Origin: NZQO01 sp964639255
GTDB lineage: Bacteria; Bacteroidota; Bacteroidia; Flavobacteriales; Flavobacteriaceae
NCBI GenBank assembly: GCA_964639255.1
Contig: CAZXDP010000001.1
Coordinates: forward strand, 62,001-126,000
Direction of reading: 5' to 3'
DNA: 64,000 nucleotides
Below are positions 15,915 through 25,200 of this stretch, piece by piece (the stretch's first letter is position 1; each line of letters starts with the position of its first letter). The notes under the pieces were generated by a model. The model had not been told where the DNA came from and ran no database searches. It saw only the letters and a program-made list of their open reading frames with translations. The position numbers and the translations under genes are program-made.

Positions 15915-17419
15915 CTCCCCCCATGAAAGAAAAAAAGCATATAGATTCGCTTTTTAAGGAGCGGTTCGAAAATTTCGAGCCTGTTCCCTCCCCCCGCGTT
16001 TGGGCTACCATAGAAAAGCAATTGCACCCTAAGAAAAAAGAGCGCACCGTGATCCCACTATGGTGGAAGGTCGCTGGAGTCGCCGCCCTTATCGCCTTGC
16101 TTATTAGCATTGGCAATTTTTTCAGCAACGATAAGATCGATTCTAATGAAATCGTTACCGAGGATAATAATCTTCCCGATGTGGAGACACAATCGCATCC
16201 TGCCTCCCTACCTATCGAAAAAGGCCAAGAACAACATTCCATTATCGCAGAAGGTTTTGAATATGACAATAGTGGTAACGAAACTACCAACGACAGGCAA
16301 GAAAGTAATGGAGAAAATGCGAACAACGCATCTAGAACTTCTCCTTTCACTAAACAGCACTCAGCCGTTGCCGTTGAGACAACTTCGGAAGCTGATCACG
16401 TAACTACCGCGAATCCAGTTGCCCAAACCGGTGTAAACGCACGTAAGGAACTGAATAGTGATAAAAAGCTACGAGACCCCGAGAAAGAAGCCGTGGCTAT
16501 TGGCCCCGTTGAGCGTCCTTCCGAAGAAAATAAAGAGCTCCCCTCACAGCGCACCGAAAATGCGATTGCAGGGACTAAAACTGGCAAGGAAGAAAAAGGA
16601 GCGGTCGCTACCGATAGCAAGAAACCTTCCCTTTTGGAAGAGGTTGCCAAGCAAGAGGCCGAAAAAAATACGGCCCTAGCGAAAGCACCTGAACAGCGCT
16701 GGAGCGTTGCGCCCACAGTAGGCCCGGTATATTACAACAGTTTTGGCGACGGTTCTTCTATTGATCCATCATTTTCTGACAACGTACAAGAGGGTGACAT
16801 CAATTTTAGTTATGGAGTGCAGGTAAGCTATGCCATTTCCAAACGCTTGAGCGTACGGTCTGGTATTACAAATGTAGATCTAAGTTATAGCACAGGTGGG
16901 ATAGAAGTTGGCACGGGTCCTGTTAGCGCTGCCTTAAAAACCGTAGATTATGGTGGCAGAAACGTTGTGGTTTCAGCTTTTGACGCGGGTGCCTTGAACG
17001 GGGCCGTGAACGTGGAAGGAAATCCCTTTATGAACGTTATCCCGAAAGCCACGGGCGGGAATGCAATTTTGGTACAGAACATCTCCTATTTTGAAGTGCC
17101 TGTAGAACTTAAGTACGCATTAGTAGACACAAAACTGGGTGTCAATGTCATTGGGGGGATGAGCACATTGTTTTTAGGTGATAATGAAATCGCAATCGAG
17201 TCGAACAACTTCAATACCGTACTAGGGGAAGCGAACAATTTAAATGAGGTTAGCTTTACTACAAACGTGGGGATTGGCGTAGACTATAAAATATCCAAAA
17301 ATTTGTTGTTTAATATTGAGCCTATTTTTAAGTACCAACTCAATCCGTATTCAGATACGTCTGTAGATTTTAGACCGTATTATTTTGGAGTCTATAGCGG
17401 GTTGAATTTTAGATTTTAG
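15911..17419 (+). CDS. Predicted dual-membrane anti-sigma factor (inner TM plus outer-membrane beta-barrel)
   Basis: 502 residues in four parts: a cytoplasmic head of about 48 residues (HIDSLFKERFENFEP), one transmembrane helix (about 49-70), a charged Ser/Thr/Glu/Asn-rich linker (about 72-260), and a C-terminal region (about 262-502) of alternating beta strands ending FGVYSGLNFRF, the aromatic end typical of outer-membrane barrels. It overlaps the ECF sigma gene by 4 bases. The layout matches what I recall as dual membrane-spanning anti-sigma factors (Dma) in Bacteroides thetaiotaomicron, linked to outer-membrane vesiculation. The function here is inferred from architecture and position. Confidence 0.75.
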   Translation: MTPPMKEKKHIDSLFKERFENFEPVPSPRVWATIEKQLHPKKKERTVIPLWWKVAGVAALIALLISIGNFFSNDKIDSNEIVTEDNNLPDVETQSHPASLPIEKGQEQHSIIAEGFEYDNSGNETTNDRQESNGENANNASRTSPFTKQHSAVAVETTSEADHVTTANPVAQTGVNARKELNSDKKLRDPEKEAVAIGPVERPSEENKELPSQRTENAIAGTKTGKEEKGAVATDSKKPSLLEEVAKQEAEKNTALAKAPEQRWSVAPTVGPVYYNSFGDGSSIDPSFSDNVQEGDINFSYGVQVSYAISKRLSVRSGITNVDLSYSTGGIEVGTGPVSAALKTVDYGGRNVVVSAFDAGALNGAVNVEGNPFMNVIPKATGGNAILVQNISYFEVPVELKYALVDTKLGVNVIGGMSTLFLGDNEIAIESNNFNTVLGEANNLNEVSFTTNVGIGVDYKISKNLLFNIEPIFKYQLNPYSDTSVDFRPYYFGVYSGLNFRF

Positions 17420-17468
17420 GTTAGTTTTTAGTTGGTTAGGTTTGGATTACACCAAACAATGATGACAG

Positions 17469-17502
17469 AAAAACCGTTCTTCGCCATAGGACGGTTTTTT
17501 TA
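17469..17502. terminator. Bidirectional terminator between anti-sigma gene and plsC
   Basis: An 11-bp stem (AAAAACCGT with ACGGTTTTT, extended by a G-T and a C-G pair) ends in seven T on the plus strand and A-tract/T-tract on the other. It serves both convergent genes; it abuts the plsC stop codon. Confidence 0.8.
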
Positions 17503-18273
17503 TACGGAAGGGTTTTGCAATTCATTTAAGATCACATTCCGGGTTTGAATTTTAAGCATTCGTTTATCTTCCAGTTCCAAGATCTGTGTTGGAATGATGG
17601 AGTGCACCTTTACACGCATCCTTCCAGGACTCCCAGAAAAAAATTCGTAGGAAAATCTTTTTTTGCAATCGTGGAAGGTCATAGGCGCAATAGGAATGCG
17701 GTGCTCTATGGCCAGGCGAAAAGCGCCATCTTTGAATTCATCTAGCAGAAGGTTGCCGTCTTCTGGCACCCCTCCCTCTGGGAAAATACAAACGCTCAAG
17801 CCTTGTTTGAGCTTGTGCTGCGCTCGTTTATAGACGTCCAATCGGCTTTTTGAACTGGATCGATCTACCAAGATACACGTACGCTTGTAAAAAAAGCCGA
17901 ACAGCGGAATCTTCGCCAATTCCTTTTTGCCTACAAACACAAACGGATTCTTGGTAACGTAGAGCATCAACATAATATCTGCCATAGAAGTATGGTTGGC
18001 CACAAACATATAGCTCCGGCCCTTCTTATGGTGCACTTCCCGCTTCACGATTGGCCGAAACCCCATACCGAACAGGATGAACGTAGCCCAGAGCCGGGCC
18101 AGCTTGAAAAAGAATGGGTACCATTTTTCACGCGATATGCTAATCAGCAGCAAGGGCAACAGGATCACTATGGGCAAGGCCACGAGGGTGTAGAACCAGA
18201 TGCGGTACAAGAAAGTGAATATGTACTTCGATATTGACAAGGCGTTCCAAAAGTAACAAATTGGAACCAACAC
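17500..18273 (-). CDS. plsC: 1-acyl-glycerol-3-phosphate acyltransferase
   Basis: 257 residues. One or two hydrophobic helices at the N-terminus (about 17-47) are followed by the acyltransferase motifs NHTSMAD (His94, Asp99) and FPEGG. It adds a second acyl chain to lysophosphatidate at the inner membrane, making phosphatidate for phospholipids. An alternative is an acyltransferase for ornithine lipids, which share these motifs. Convergent with the anti-sigma gene and divergent from trpS. Confidence 0.88.
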   Translation of the reverse strand: MLVPICYFWNALSISKYIFTFLYRIWFYTLVALPIVILLPLLLISISREKWYPFFFKLARLWATFILFGMGFRPIVKREVHHKKGRSYMFVANHTSMADIMLMLYVTKNPFVFVGKKELAKIPLFGFFYKRTCILVDRSSSKSRLDVYKRAQHKLKQGLSVCIFPEGGVPEDGNLLLDEFKDGAFRLAIEHRIPIAPMTFHDCKKRFSYEFFSGSPGRMRVKVHSIIPTQILELEDKRMLKIQTRNVILNELQNPSV

Positions 18274-18287
18274 AATTCGAAAAAAAG

Positions 18288-18295
18288 TACCTTTG
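18288..18295 (+). promoter_or_regulatory. -7 element of trpS
   Basis: TACCTTTG matches TAnnTTTG and lies 33 bases before the trpS ATG. A TTG is 24 bases upstream, a little farther than usual. Confidence 0.5.
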
Positions 18296-18328
18296 CCCTA
18301 AGTTTAAGTCAAAATAGAACGTAACCCT

Positions 18329-19297
18329 ATGTCCAGAATCCTTACAGGCATACAAAGTACAGGCACCCCGCATTTAGGAAATATCCTAGGAGCCATTTTA
18401 CCTGCCGTTGCGATGGCCAACGATCCCAAAAATGAATCGTTCCTGTTCATTGCCGATATGCATTCCCTTACCCAAATTAAGGATGCTGAAACGCTTAGAA
18501 CAAACACCTACAGTACGGCTGCGGCCTGGCTTGCCTTTGGACTTGATATTGAGAAGACAGTTTTTTATAGACAGAGCGATGTACCCCAAGTAGCCGAACT
18601 TGCGTGGTACTTAAGCTGTTTTTTTCCTTATCAGCGCCTTACCTTAGCTCATAGCTTTAAGGACAAGGCAGATCGATTGGAAGATGTCAATGCGGGGCTT
18701 TTTACATACCCCATGCTAATGGCCGCCGATATCTTGGCATACGATGCTGAAATTGTGCCGGTGGGAAAAGACCAATTACAGCACCTCGAAATTACAAGGG
18801 ATGTCGCTTCCCGTTTTCACGCCCAAATGGGGGAAGTCTTCGTGCTACCCCAAGCCAAGGTGGAAGAGCACACCCAATGGATACCGGGAACTGACGGTGA
18901 AAAAATGAGCAAATCGAAAAATAATATCCTGAACATCTTCTTGCCCGACAAGAAGTTGCGAAAGCAGGTAATGGGAATACAAACCGATAGCACTCCCTTG
19001 GAAGCACCGAAAAATCCTGAAACATGTAATGTGTTTGCTTTGTACAAGCTAATAGCCAACACTACTGAAATTGAAACGATGCGACAGCAATACCTGGCCG
19101 GAAATTACGGTTATGGTCATGCCAAGCAAGCTCTTTATGAGCGTATCCTTCAACGATTTGAGACAGAACGCGAGCGTTATAACCATTATATGGAAAACCT
19201 GCAAGAAGTGGATAATGCCTTGCAGATAGGAGCGCAAAAAGCACAGCAAATCGCCAGCGCTGTAATTGATAGGGTTCGGAAAAAAGTGGGGTATTAA
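18329..19297 (+). CDS. trpS: Tryptophan-tRNA ligase
   Basis: 322 residues, a normal bacterial TrpRS. The class I signatures are PHLG (14-17, HIGH-like) and KMSKS (192-196). GIQSTGTPHLGN and ADMHSLTQ are family features. It charges tRNA-Trp with tryptophan in the cytoplasm. Its last four bases overlap the end of the convergent dprA gene, and no terminator hairpin separates the two. Confidence 0.97.
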   Translation: MSRILTGIQSTGTPHLGNILGAILPAVAMANDPKNESFLFIADMHSLTQIKDAETLRTNTYSTAAAWLAFGLDIEKTVFYRQSDVPQVAELAWYLSCFFPYQRLTLAHSFKDKADRLEDVNAGLFTYPMLMAADILAYDAEIVPVGKDQLQHLEITRDVASRFHAQMGEVFVLPQAKVEEHTQWIPGTDGEKMSKSKNNILNIFLPDKKLRKQVMGIQTDSTPLEAPKNPETCNVFALYKLIANTTEIETMRQQYLAGNYGYGHAKQALYERILQRFETERERYNHYMENLQEVDNALQIGAQKAQQIASAVIDRVRKKVGY

Positions 19298-20400
19298 ACC
19301 GCTTGAAACCGCTTTCCGGGAAGGGGTCTTACCATTCCTTTCAGTTCTAAATTTAATAAAATTGTTGCCACTTTAAAAGTGGGCATGTTGCACTCAAGCG
19401 AAATTACATCCAGTTGTTCGGCTTCTTTTTTAGTCAAGTAGTCGAAAATGGTTTTTTCTTCACCGTCTAGCGTTACGAACAATTGGGTTTGCCGGGGTGA
19501 TGGGGATTTTTCTTCTGGCTCCCATCCAAGAATGTACAGTAGGTCGGCCGCACTGGTTATCATATGCGCTTGTTGGGTTTTAATCAAATTGTTGCATCCC
19601 TGCGACTGTATGTCGGTAGAGCGGCCGGGAAGTGCGAATACCTCCCGGTTATACGAATTGGCAATATCTGCCGTGACCAAACTGCCCCCTTTGGCGGCCG
19701 ATTCAATGACGATGGTAGCTTCAGCCATTCCCGCTATGACCCTATTTCGCTTCAGGAAATTGGTACGGTCAAAAGGATCGTCGCTCCAAAACTCGGTAAT
19801 AAAACCCCCGTGGGAATGTAAGTCCGCTACATATTTCTTATGCACCTTCGGATAGATTTGATTCAAACCGTGGGCCAAGCAACCAATGGTTTGGAGGTTG
19901 TGCTGCATCGCCGCCTTGTGTGCGGTTATATCTATTCCGTAGGCGAATCCAGAAATTATCACGGGTTGAAGCGGCGCAAGTTCCTCTATAAGTTGTTCGC
20001 AAAAGGAAGTGCCGTAGATCGTGGCCTTGCGTGTACCCACAATGCTTATCAGCTTTTTGTTCTTAAGGTCAATACTCCCTCTTTGAAACAGCAGAATGGG
20101 ACCGTCTATACAGTGCTTCAACTTTTCGGGGTAGGCCGTGTCCTTGAAATAGAGGCATTCTATACCCTGTTTTTGTACAAACTGAAGTTCAGCTTCGGCC
20201 AATGGTAATAATTCGGCTTCATTCAGCTCTTTCAACCTCAAAGCGCCAATGCCATCTATTTTTAGCAGGGCAGATTTACGTTCTTCAAAAATAGCCTTGG
20301 CCGAACCCACCGCGCGAAGCAGTTTTTTGGCCGAGGTATCGCCAAGATTGGGTGCGCGCTGCAGGGCAAGGGTATATAGCAGTTCTTGTTCAGATAGCAT
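19294..20400 (-). CDS. dprA: DNA-processing protein DprA
   Basis: 368 residues: a helix-hairpin-helix-like N-terminal part (NLGDTSAKKLL, KIDGIGALRLKEL), the Rossmann-type DprA core (SIVGTRKATIYG, ISGFAYGIDITAHK, RNRVIAGMAEATIVIE, KGGSLVTA, ALPG) and a C-terminal winged-helix region. DprA loads RecA on incoming single-stranded DNA during natural transformation; recA lies 4 kb away. A -7 element is 38 bases upstream. Confidence 0.96.
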   Translation of the reverse strand: MLSEQELLYTLALQRAPNLGDTSAKKLLRAVGSAKAIFEERKSALLKIDGIGALRLKELNEAELLPLAEAELQFVQKQGIECLYFKDTAYPEKLKHCIDGPILLFQRGSIDLKNKKLISIVGTRKATIYGTSFCEQLIEELAPLQPVIISGFAYGIDITAHKAAMQHNLQTIGCLAHGLNQIYPKVHKKYVADLHSHGGFITEFWSDDPFDRTNFLKRNRVIAGMAEATIVIESAAKGGSLVTADIANSYNREVFALPGRSTDIQSQGCNNLIKTQQAHMITSAADLLYILGWEPEEKSPSPRQTQLFVTLDGEEKTIFDYLTKKEAEQLDVISLECNMPTFKVATILLNLELKGMVRPLPGKRFQAV

Positions 20401-20437
20401 AGGGAAACAATATAAATTAGGGGAGCGCTTAAATGTA

Positions 20438-20445
20438 CAAAAATA
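20438..20445 (-). promoter_or_regulatory. -7 element of dprA
   Basis: Minus strand TATTTTTG, a full match, 38 bases before the dprA ATG. It shares two bases with a rightward TAAGTTTG at 20444-20451, giving overlapping divergent -7 elements. Confidence 0.5.
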
Positions 20446-20474
20446 AGTTTGTTGATAAATTAGAACGGCTCCCG

Positions 20475-20505
20475 TTGATGGAAACTAAAAAAACATCTAA
20501 GTTTG
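20475..20505 (+). promoter_or_regulatory. Promoter of the SPOR-domain gene
   Basis: TTG at 20475-20477, a 20-base spacer and TAAGTTTG at 20498-20505. The element ends 5 bases before the ATG at 20511, which rules out the upstream ATGs (20433, 20478) as starts for this transcript and implies a leaderless message. Confidence 0.65.
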
Positions 20506-20510
20506 TCTTA

Positions 20511-21440
20511 ATGCAGCTTTCTACTTACATAAGCGATCTCCTGTACCGATATGAGTGCGTTATTGTTCCTGGGTTTGGGGCCTTCTTAACCCAATACCGT
20601 TCGGCCTATATCGATAGCGGGAAAAACACCTTCCATCCTCCTGCAAAGGTCATTGCCTTTAACAGGCAGCTGCAGACCAACGACGGATTGCTGGCTAATT
20701 ACGTGGCCTCGGTAGAGCAATGCAGTTATGAGTTGGCTCTTCAAAAAATTAGAAACATTGCAGGCAGTTTGGCGCTAAGGCTTTCAGAAGGCGAAACCAT
20801 CGAATTTGGGTCTCTTGGAAGTTTTGCACTCAATAGTGAGAAATTATTGCAGTTTGCGCCGTTGGCTTCAGAAAATTTCAATGCCGCATCTTTCGGTCTT
20901 ACATCTCTGTCTGCTTCTGAAGTTGATAGAGCCGAAATGCAACAGGATGCGGTAGGAGCAGCGGTACCCTCAGCACATCCTACATCGAAAACTACCGCGC
21001 CGTATATGCAATACGCGGCCATTGGTTTAATCGCCCTGGGTTTGGCCGGCTATGGCGGAATGAAGTGGTACGAGAACGAGGTGCAAGAGCACAATTATGC
21101 GGCGCGTAAGGAAGCAAGCACCTTGGTGGAGAATAAAATTCAGGAAGCTACCTTTACCTTAGGGAATCCGTTACCTGCACTTGAGGTTACCTTACCCAAA
21201 AACCGTGGAAAATACCACATCATCGCAGGCGCTTTTAGAATGCAGGAGAACGCAGAAGCGAAACGCGATGCCTTGTTGGAAAAAGGGTTCGCCGCCAAGC
21301 TTATAGGAGCGAATCGATACGGACTGCACCAAGTGATTTATAGCAGCCACGAAAACCGTTTGGAAGCGCTAAAAGCACTTCGAAATATCAAGCAAACCGA
21401 AAATCAAGACGCTTGGCTGCTTGTAAAGGAACTTCCCTAA
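20511..21440 (+). CDS. SPOR-domain protein with N-terminal HU-CCDC81-type domain
   Basis: 309 residues from the ATG at 20511. The N-terminal part (MQLSTYISDLLYRYECVIVP, FGAFLTQYRSA, IEFGSLGSF) matches the HU-like CCDC81 domains of Bacteroidota. A single transmembrane helix (about 165-183) follows, then a periplasmic SPOR domain at the C-terminus (KYHIIAGAFRMQENA through LLVKELP). SPOR domains bind peptidoglycan stripped of stem peptides at division sites. The protein could link the nucleoid or cytoplasm to septal wall; that is inference. Confidence 0.85.
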   Translation: MQLSTYISDLLYRYECVIVPGFGAFLTQYRSAYIDSGKNTFHPPAKVIAFNRQLQTNDGLLANYVASVEQCSYELALQKIRNIAGSLALRLSEGETIEFGSLGSFALNSEKLLQFAPLASENFNAASFGLTSLSASEVDRAEMQQDAVGAAVPSAHPTSKTTAPYMQYAAIGLIALGLAGYGGMKWYENEVQEHNYAARKEASTLVENKIQEATFTLGNPLPALEVTLPKNRGKYHIIAGAFRMQENAEAKRDALLEKGFAAKLIGANRYGLHQVIYSSHENRLEALKALRNIKQTENQDAWLLVKELP

Positions 21441-21506
21441 AAGTATCGTAATGCTACTTTCTGGTTAAACTTTTGCCATCTACTACGGTAGCTTTGGCGA
21501 TATGCT

Positions 21507-21514
21507 TATTTTTG
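21507..21514 (+). promoter_or_regulatory. -7 element of the thioesterase gene
   Basis: TATTTTTG, a full match, ends 17 bases before the ATG at 21532. An earlier in-frame ATG (21502) overlaps this element and is therefore unlikely to be the start. Confidence 0.5.
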
Positions 21515-21531
21515 CAGCCAAAAACCAAAGC

Positions 21532-22041
21532 ATGCAACCCAAAACCCCAAAAGACTCCCTTACTATATTAACCGATATGGTACTACCAAGCGAAACCAAC
21601 CCAATTGGCAATATGTTTGGAGGCGAGCTTCTAGCGCGCATGGACCGCGCTGCCAGTATTTCGGCACGCAGGCACAGCCGTAGAATCGTAGTAACGGCAT
21701 CGGTAAATCACGTCGCCTTTAATAAGATGATTCCGCTTGGTAGTGTGGTAACCATAGAGGCGCACGTTTCGCGGGCGTTCAAAAGCTCGATGGAAATCTA
21801 TATGGATGTGTGGATTGAAGACAGGGAAAGTGGCATGCGGAGCAAGGCTAATGAAGCTATCTACACCTTCGTGGCAGTAAACGAAATGGGAAACCCAGTG
21901 CCGGTGCCCGAGCTAGTGCCCGAAACTGAACTCGAAAAGGCCCGTTTTGACGCCGCATTGCGGCGCAGACAATTGAGCCTTGTGCTGGCGGGCAAAATGG
22001 AACCGAAGCATGCCACCGAACTGAAGGCTCTTTTCGAGTAG
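21532..22041 (+). CDS. Acyl-CoA thioesterase, hotdog fold (YciA/BACH type)
   Basis: 169 residues from the ATG at 21532 (MQPKTPKDSLTIL). Family landmarks are NPIGNMFGGELLARMDRAA, VVTASVNHVAF and PLGSVVTIEAHV, with Asn and Asp in the hotdog active site. It hydrolyses acyl-CoA to free acid and CoA in the cytoplasm. The C-terminal quarter (ELEKARFDAALRRRQ) is a charged helix. No hairpin terminator follows in the 194-base space. Confidence 0.88.
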   Translation: MQPKTPKDSLTILTDMVLPSETNPIGNMFGGELLARMDRAASISARRHSRRIVVTASVNHVAFNKMIPLGSVVTIEAHVSRAFKSSMEIYMDVWIEDRESGMRSKANEAIYTFVAVNEMGNPVPVPELVPETELEKARFDAALRRRQLSLVLAGKMEPKHATELKALFE

Positions 22042-22163
22042 GTTAGAAGCCTGGCCAATCTCTCGTCCAAAGTACACTAACCTATTGATTCAGTAGAATT
22101 TTAGCTAGTAGGTATTCCCCATATTTTAACAAAAAAACACTTTTCTTATACTCTCATATTGAA

Positions 22164-22171
22164 TATATTTG
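22164..22171 (+). promoter_or_regulatory. -7 element of the second T9SS protease
   Basis: TATATTTG matches TAnnTTTG; 64 bases separate it from the ATG at 22236. No TTG is present at the usual distance. Transcription from here would include the leader hairpin at 22191-22210. Confidence 0.45.
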
Positions 22172-22190
22172 GAATTCTTAAAAAATCGTT

Positions 22191-22210
22191 AACGGTTTTA
22201 GCAAACCGTT
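22191..22210 (+). promoter_or_regulatory. Hairpin in the 5' leader of the second protease
   Basis: AACGGTTT pairs perfectly with AAACCGTT across the loop TAGC, 25 bases before the start codon. It is not followed by a T-tract, so it is more likely an RNA-stability or translation element than a terminator, or an operator on DNA. Confidence 0.4.
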
Positions 22211-22235
22211 TCCCTAATTCCTAAACTATTACCAT

Positions 22236-25200
22236 ATGAGAAAAATTACCGCTCTTGCCGTATCGAAGTGCAAACGTGTATGGTTGTTCTCGCTCTTGCT
22301 CTCGTTTTCGATAGGGCTTGCGCAAACGAACTACACGCTTCAATTCAAAAACGAAAATGTAACCTTGCCCGAAAACATAGATAGCTTTGAATGGAGCGCT
22401 ATGCCAGAATCTTCCCAATTGGGGAACGGATATTTTGGATGGGTTCAGTTTTACGAAACCCCATCACAGCAAATTCAAGATCGATTTAAACAGAACAATT
22501 TGCAATTGTTGGAGTATATCCCCAACAAAGCTTATTTGTTCTATTTCCCAGAGAATACCTCGATTTCGTTTTTAAAGGAAAACGGAGTACGCTCTATCGT
22601 TTCTGTACCAGGTGAATACAAACTTTCCTGGGATCTTAAAAATGCCCCTTATCCAGATTATGCGGTACGGGGAGAGAATATTTTGGTGACCCTCCAGCAC
22701 CACAAAAACGTAAGCACCGATTTTGTGATCCAAGATCTTGCTGAACAGAAAATTTCAGTGGAACAGCGCTACAAGGGATCGAACAATATCGATTTGTTGA
22801 TTCCAAACAACTGTTTGGAAACCCTTTCTAACTTGCCTTATGTTAAATGGGTAGAGTTGATTGTGGCTCCGAGCATTCCAGACGATACCCGCGGAAGAAG
22901 CCTTCACAGAGCAAATGGGTTGGATACGCAAACCAGTGCCGGCCGTAACTACACCGGTGTAGGTATTGGTGTGATGGTTCGTGATGATGGTATTGTTGGT
23001 CCCCATATCGATTTTGAGGGCCGTATAGATAACTCCTTCGCAAGCGGTACGGGCCAAACCCACGGCGACGGCGTAGGGGGCATTATGGCCGGCGCTGGAA
23101 ACTTGGACCCTACGATGAGAGGTATGGCAGCAGGATCGAATGTTTGGGTATCCAACTATCAGGCGAATTTCCTCGATACAGCTACGCAAACGCTAATTAA
23201 TAACGGTTCGGTTCAAATTACAAACTCTTCCTACAGCAATGGATGTAATACTGGGTACACCACAATTACCGAAACGGTAGACGAACAAACCATCGACATT
23301 CCAAGCTTGTTGCACGTGTTCTCTGCCGGTAACTCGAACAATAATAATTGTGGGTATGGCGCAGGAAGTCAATGGGGTAACATTACGGGCGGTCACAAAC
23401 AGGGCAAGAACGTTATTGCCACCGCCAACGTATTTTTTGATGGCTCCTTGGTTAGCTCAAGTAGCCGCGGACCTGCGCACGATGGACGTATAAAGCCTGA
23501 TATCGCTGCCAACGGACAGAACCAAATGTCTACGGATGAGAATAACGGTTATTTAACCTTTGGTGGTACTTCGGGCGCAGCTCCCGGTATTGCAGGTATT
23601 TCAGCTCAGTTATATGAAGCCTACGGAAATTTGAATGGCGGTGCATTGCCTCCTTCAGCATTGATTAAGGCCACTTTGATGAACACGGCTAACGATGCAG
23701 GAAACGTTGGCCCAGACTTTAAGTTTGGCTGGGGAATCGTTAACGGACTCCGTGCTGGAAAGCTCATTGAAGATGGCCGTTACCTGTCAGATAACGTAAC
23801 CCAAGGCAATTCAAACACCCATACCATCAATGTGCCATCCGGTACTACCCAAGTGCGTTTTATGGTGTACTGGAGTGATCCGGCAGGATCTCCCGGAACC
23901 AGCTTGGCCTTGGTAAATGATTTGGACCTCGTGGTGACCGATCCTTCCAACAACGATTTACTCCCCTGGATCCTAGATTCTACACCAAACCCAACGGCAC
24001 TAGATACCCCTGCCACCAACGGGGCAGATCACTTAAACAATGTTGAGCAGGTGTTGATTAACAACCCAGCGGCAGGCAACTACGATATTGAAGTAACAGG
24101 TTTCAATGTCCCTATGGGGCCACAAGAATATTTTGTGGTGTATGAAATTATTTCGGAAAACTTAACCGTTACCTACCCTAACGATGGCGAGAGCTTCGTA
24201 CCTGGGGAAAATGAGGCGCTTCACTGGGATGCCGTAAACACTACCGAACCTTTCCTTTTAGAATATTCTGTAGATAACGGTTCTAGCTGGAACACCATTA
24301 CTACCGTTGCAAGCGATGTGACTATCTATTCTTGGAACGTGCCTACATCTGTAACGGGTAACGGATTAATTCGTGTCACCAGCGGTTCATTCTCTGATGT
24401 AAGTGATGCCAATTTCTCTATCGCCAGCCAACCCACCGGCGTAGAAGTTGCACAAGTGTGCCCAGACCAAGCTACCTTTGCCTGGAATGCGGTTTCCGGT
24501 GCCGAAAGTTACGATCTCTATCTATTGGGAACCCAATATATGGAAGTAGTGGGCACTACCAGTACCAATTCAATAAACGTACCTATTACCGATCCGAATG
24601 AAGAGCTATGGGTAGCGGTCGTTGCAAAAAATGCCACCGATGGCTGGGAGAGCCGACGCACCATTGCAATCAATTATGGCGGCGGCTTGCTTAACTGTAG
24701 CTTGAACAATGATTTGGCGGTGATTCAGATCAATAACGAGTTGGGTGATTTTTCAATCTGTAACCCCAGCGACGAAGTGATTATTTCGGCTACATTGCGC
24801 AATACAGGTATCGATCCACAAAGCGGTTTTAATGTTATCTATCAATTGGATAGTGAGCCGGCAATTTCCGAAACATATTCTGGTACTATTAATTCTGGAC
24901 AACAGGTAACCTTCGACTTTAGCACTCCTTTGCCGATGCCAGAAGCGGGCAGCCATACCTTAACGGTTAGCATCGATTTGAGTTCAGATCAAAACCCTAC
25001 CAATAATGAAGCAGAACTTGCTTTCTTTGCCGATACCCAGGGGGCACCGCTGGATTTTATAGAACCATTTGACACAAACGGTTTCCCTCCCCCAGCTTGG
25101 TCTATGGAAAATCCGGACGGACTTACCACTTGGATTGAACGCACCAACATTACTGGAAGCGATGGCAATAGCACAATTTCTTCCTTTATAGACAATTACA

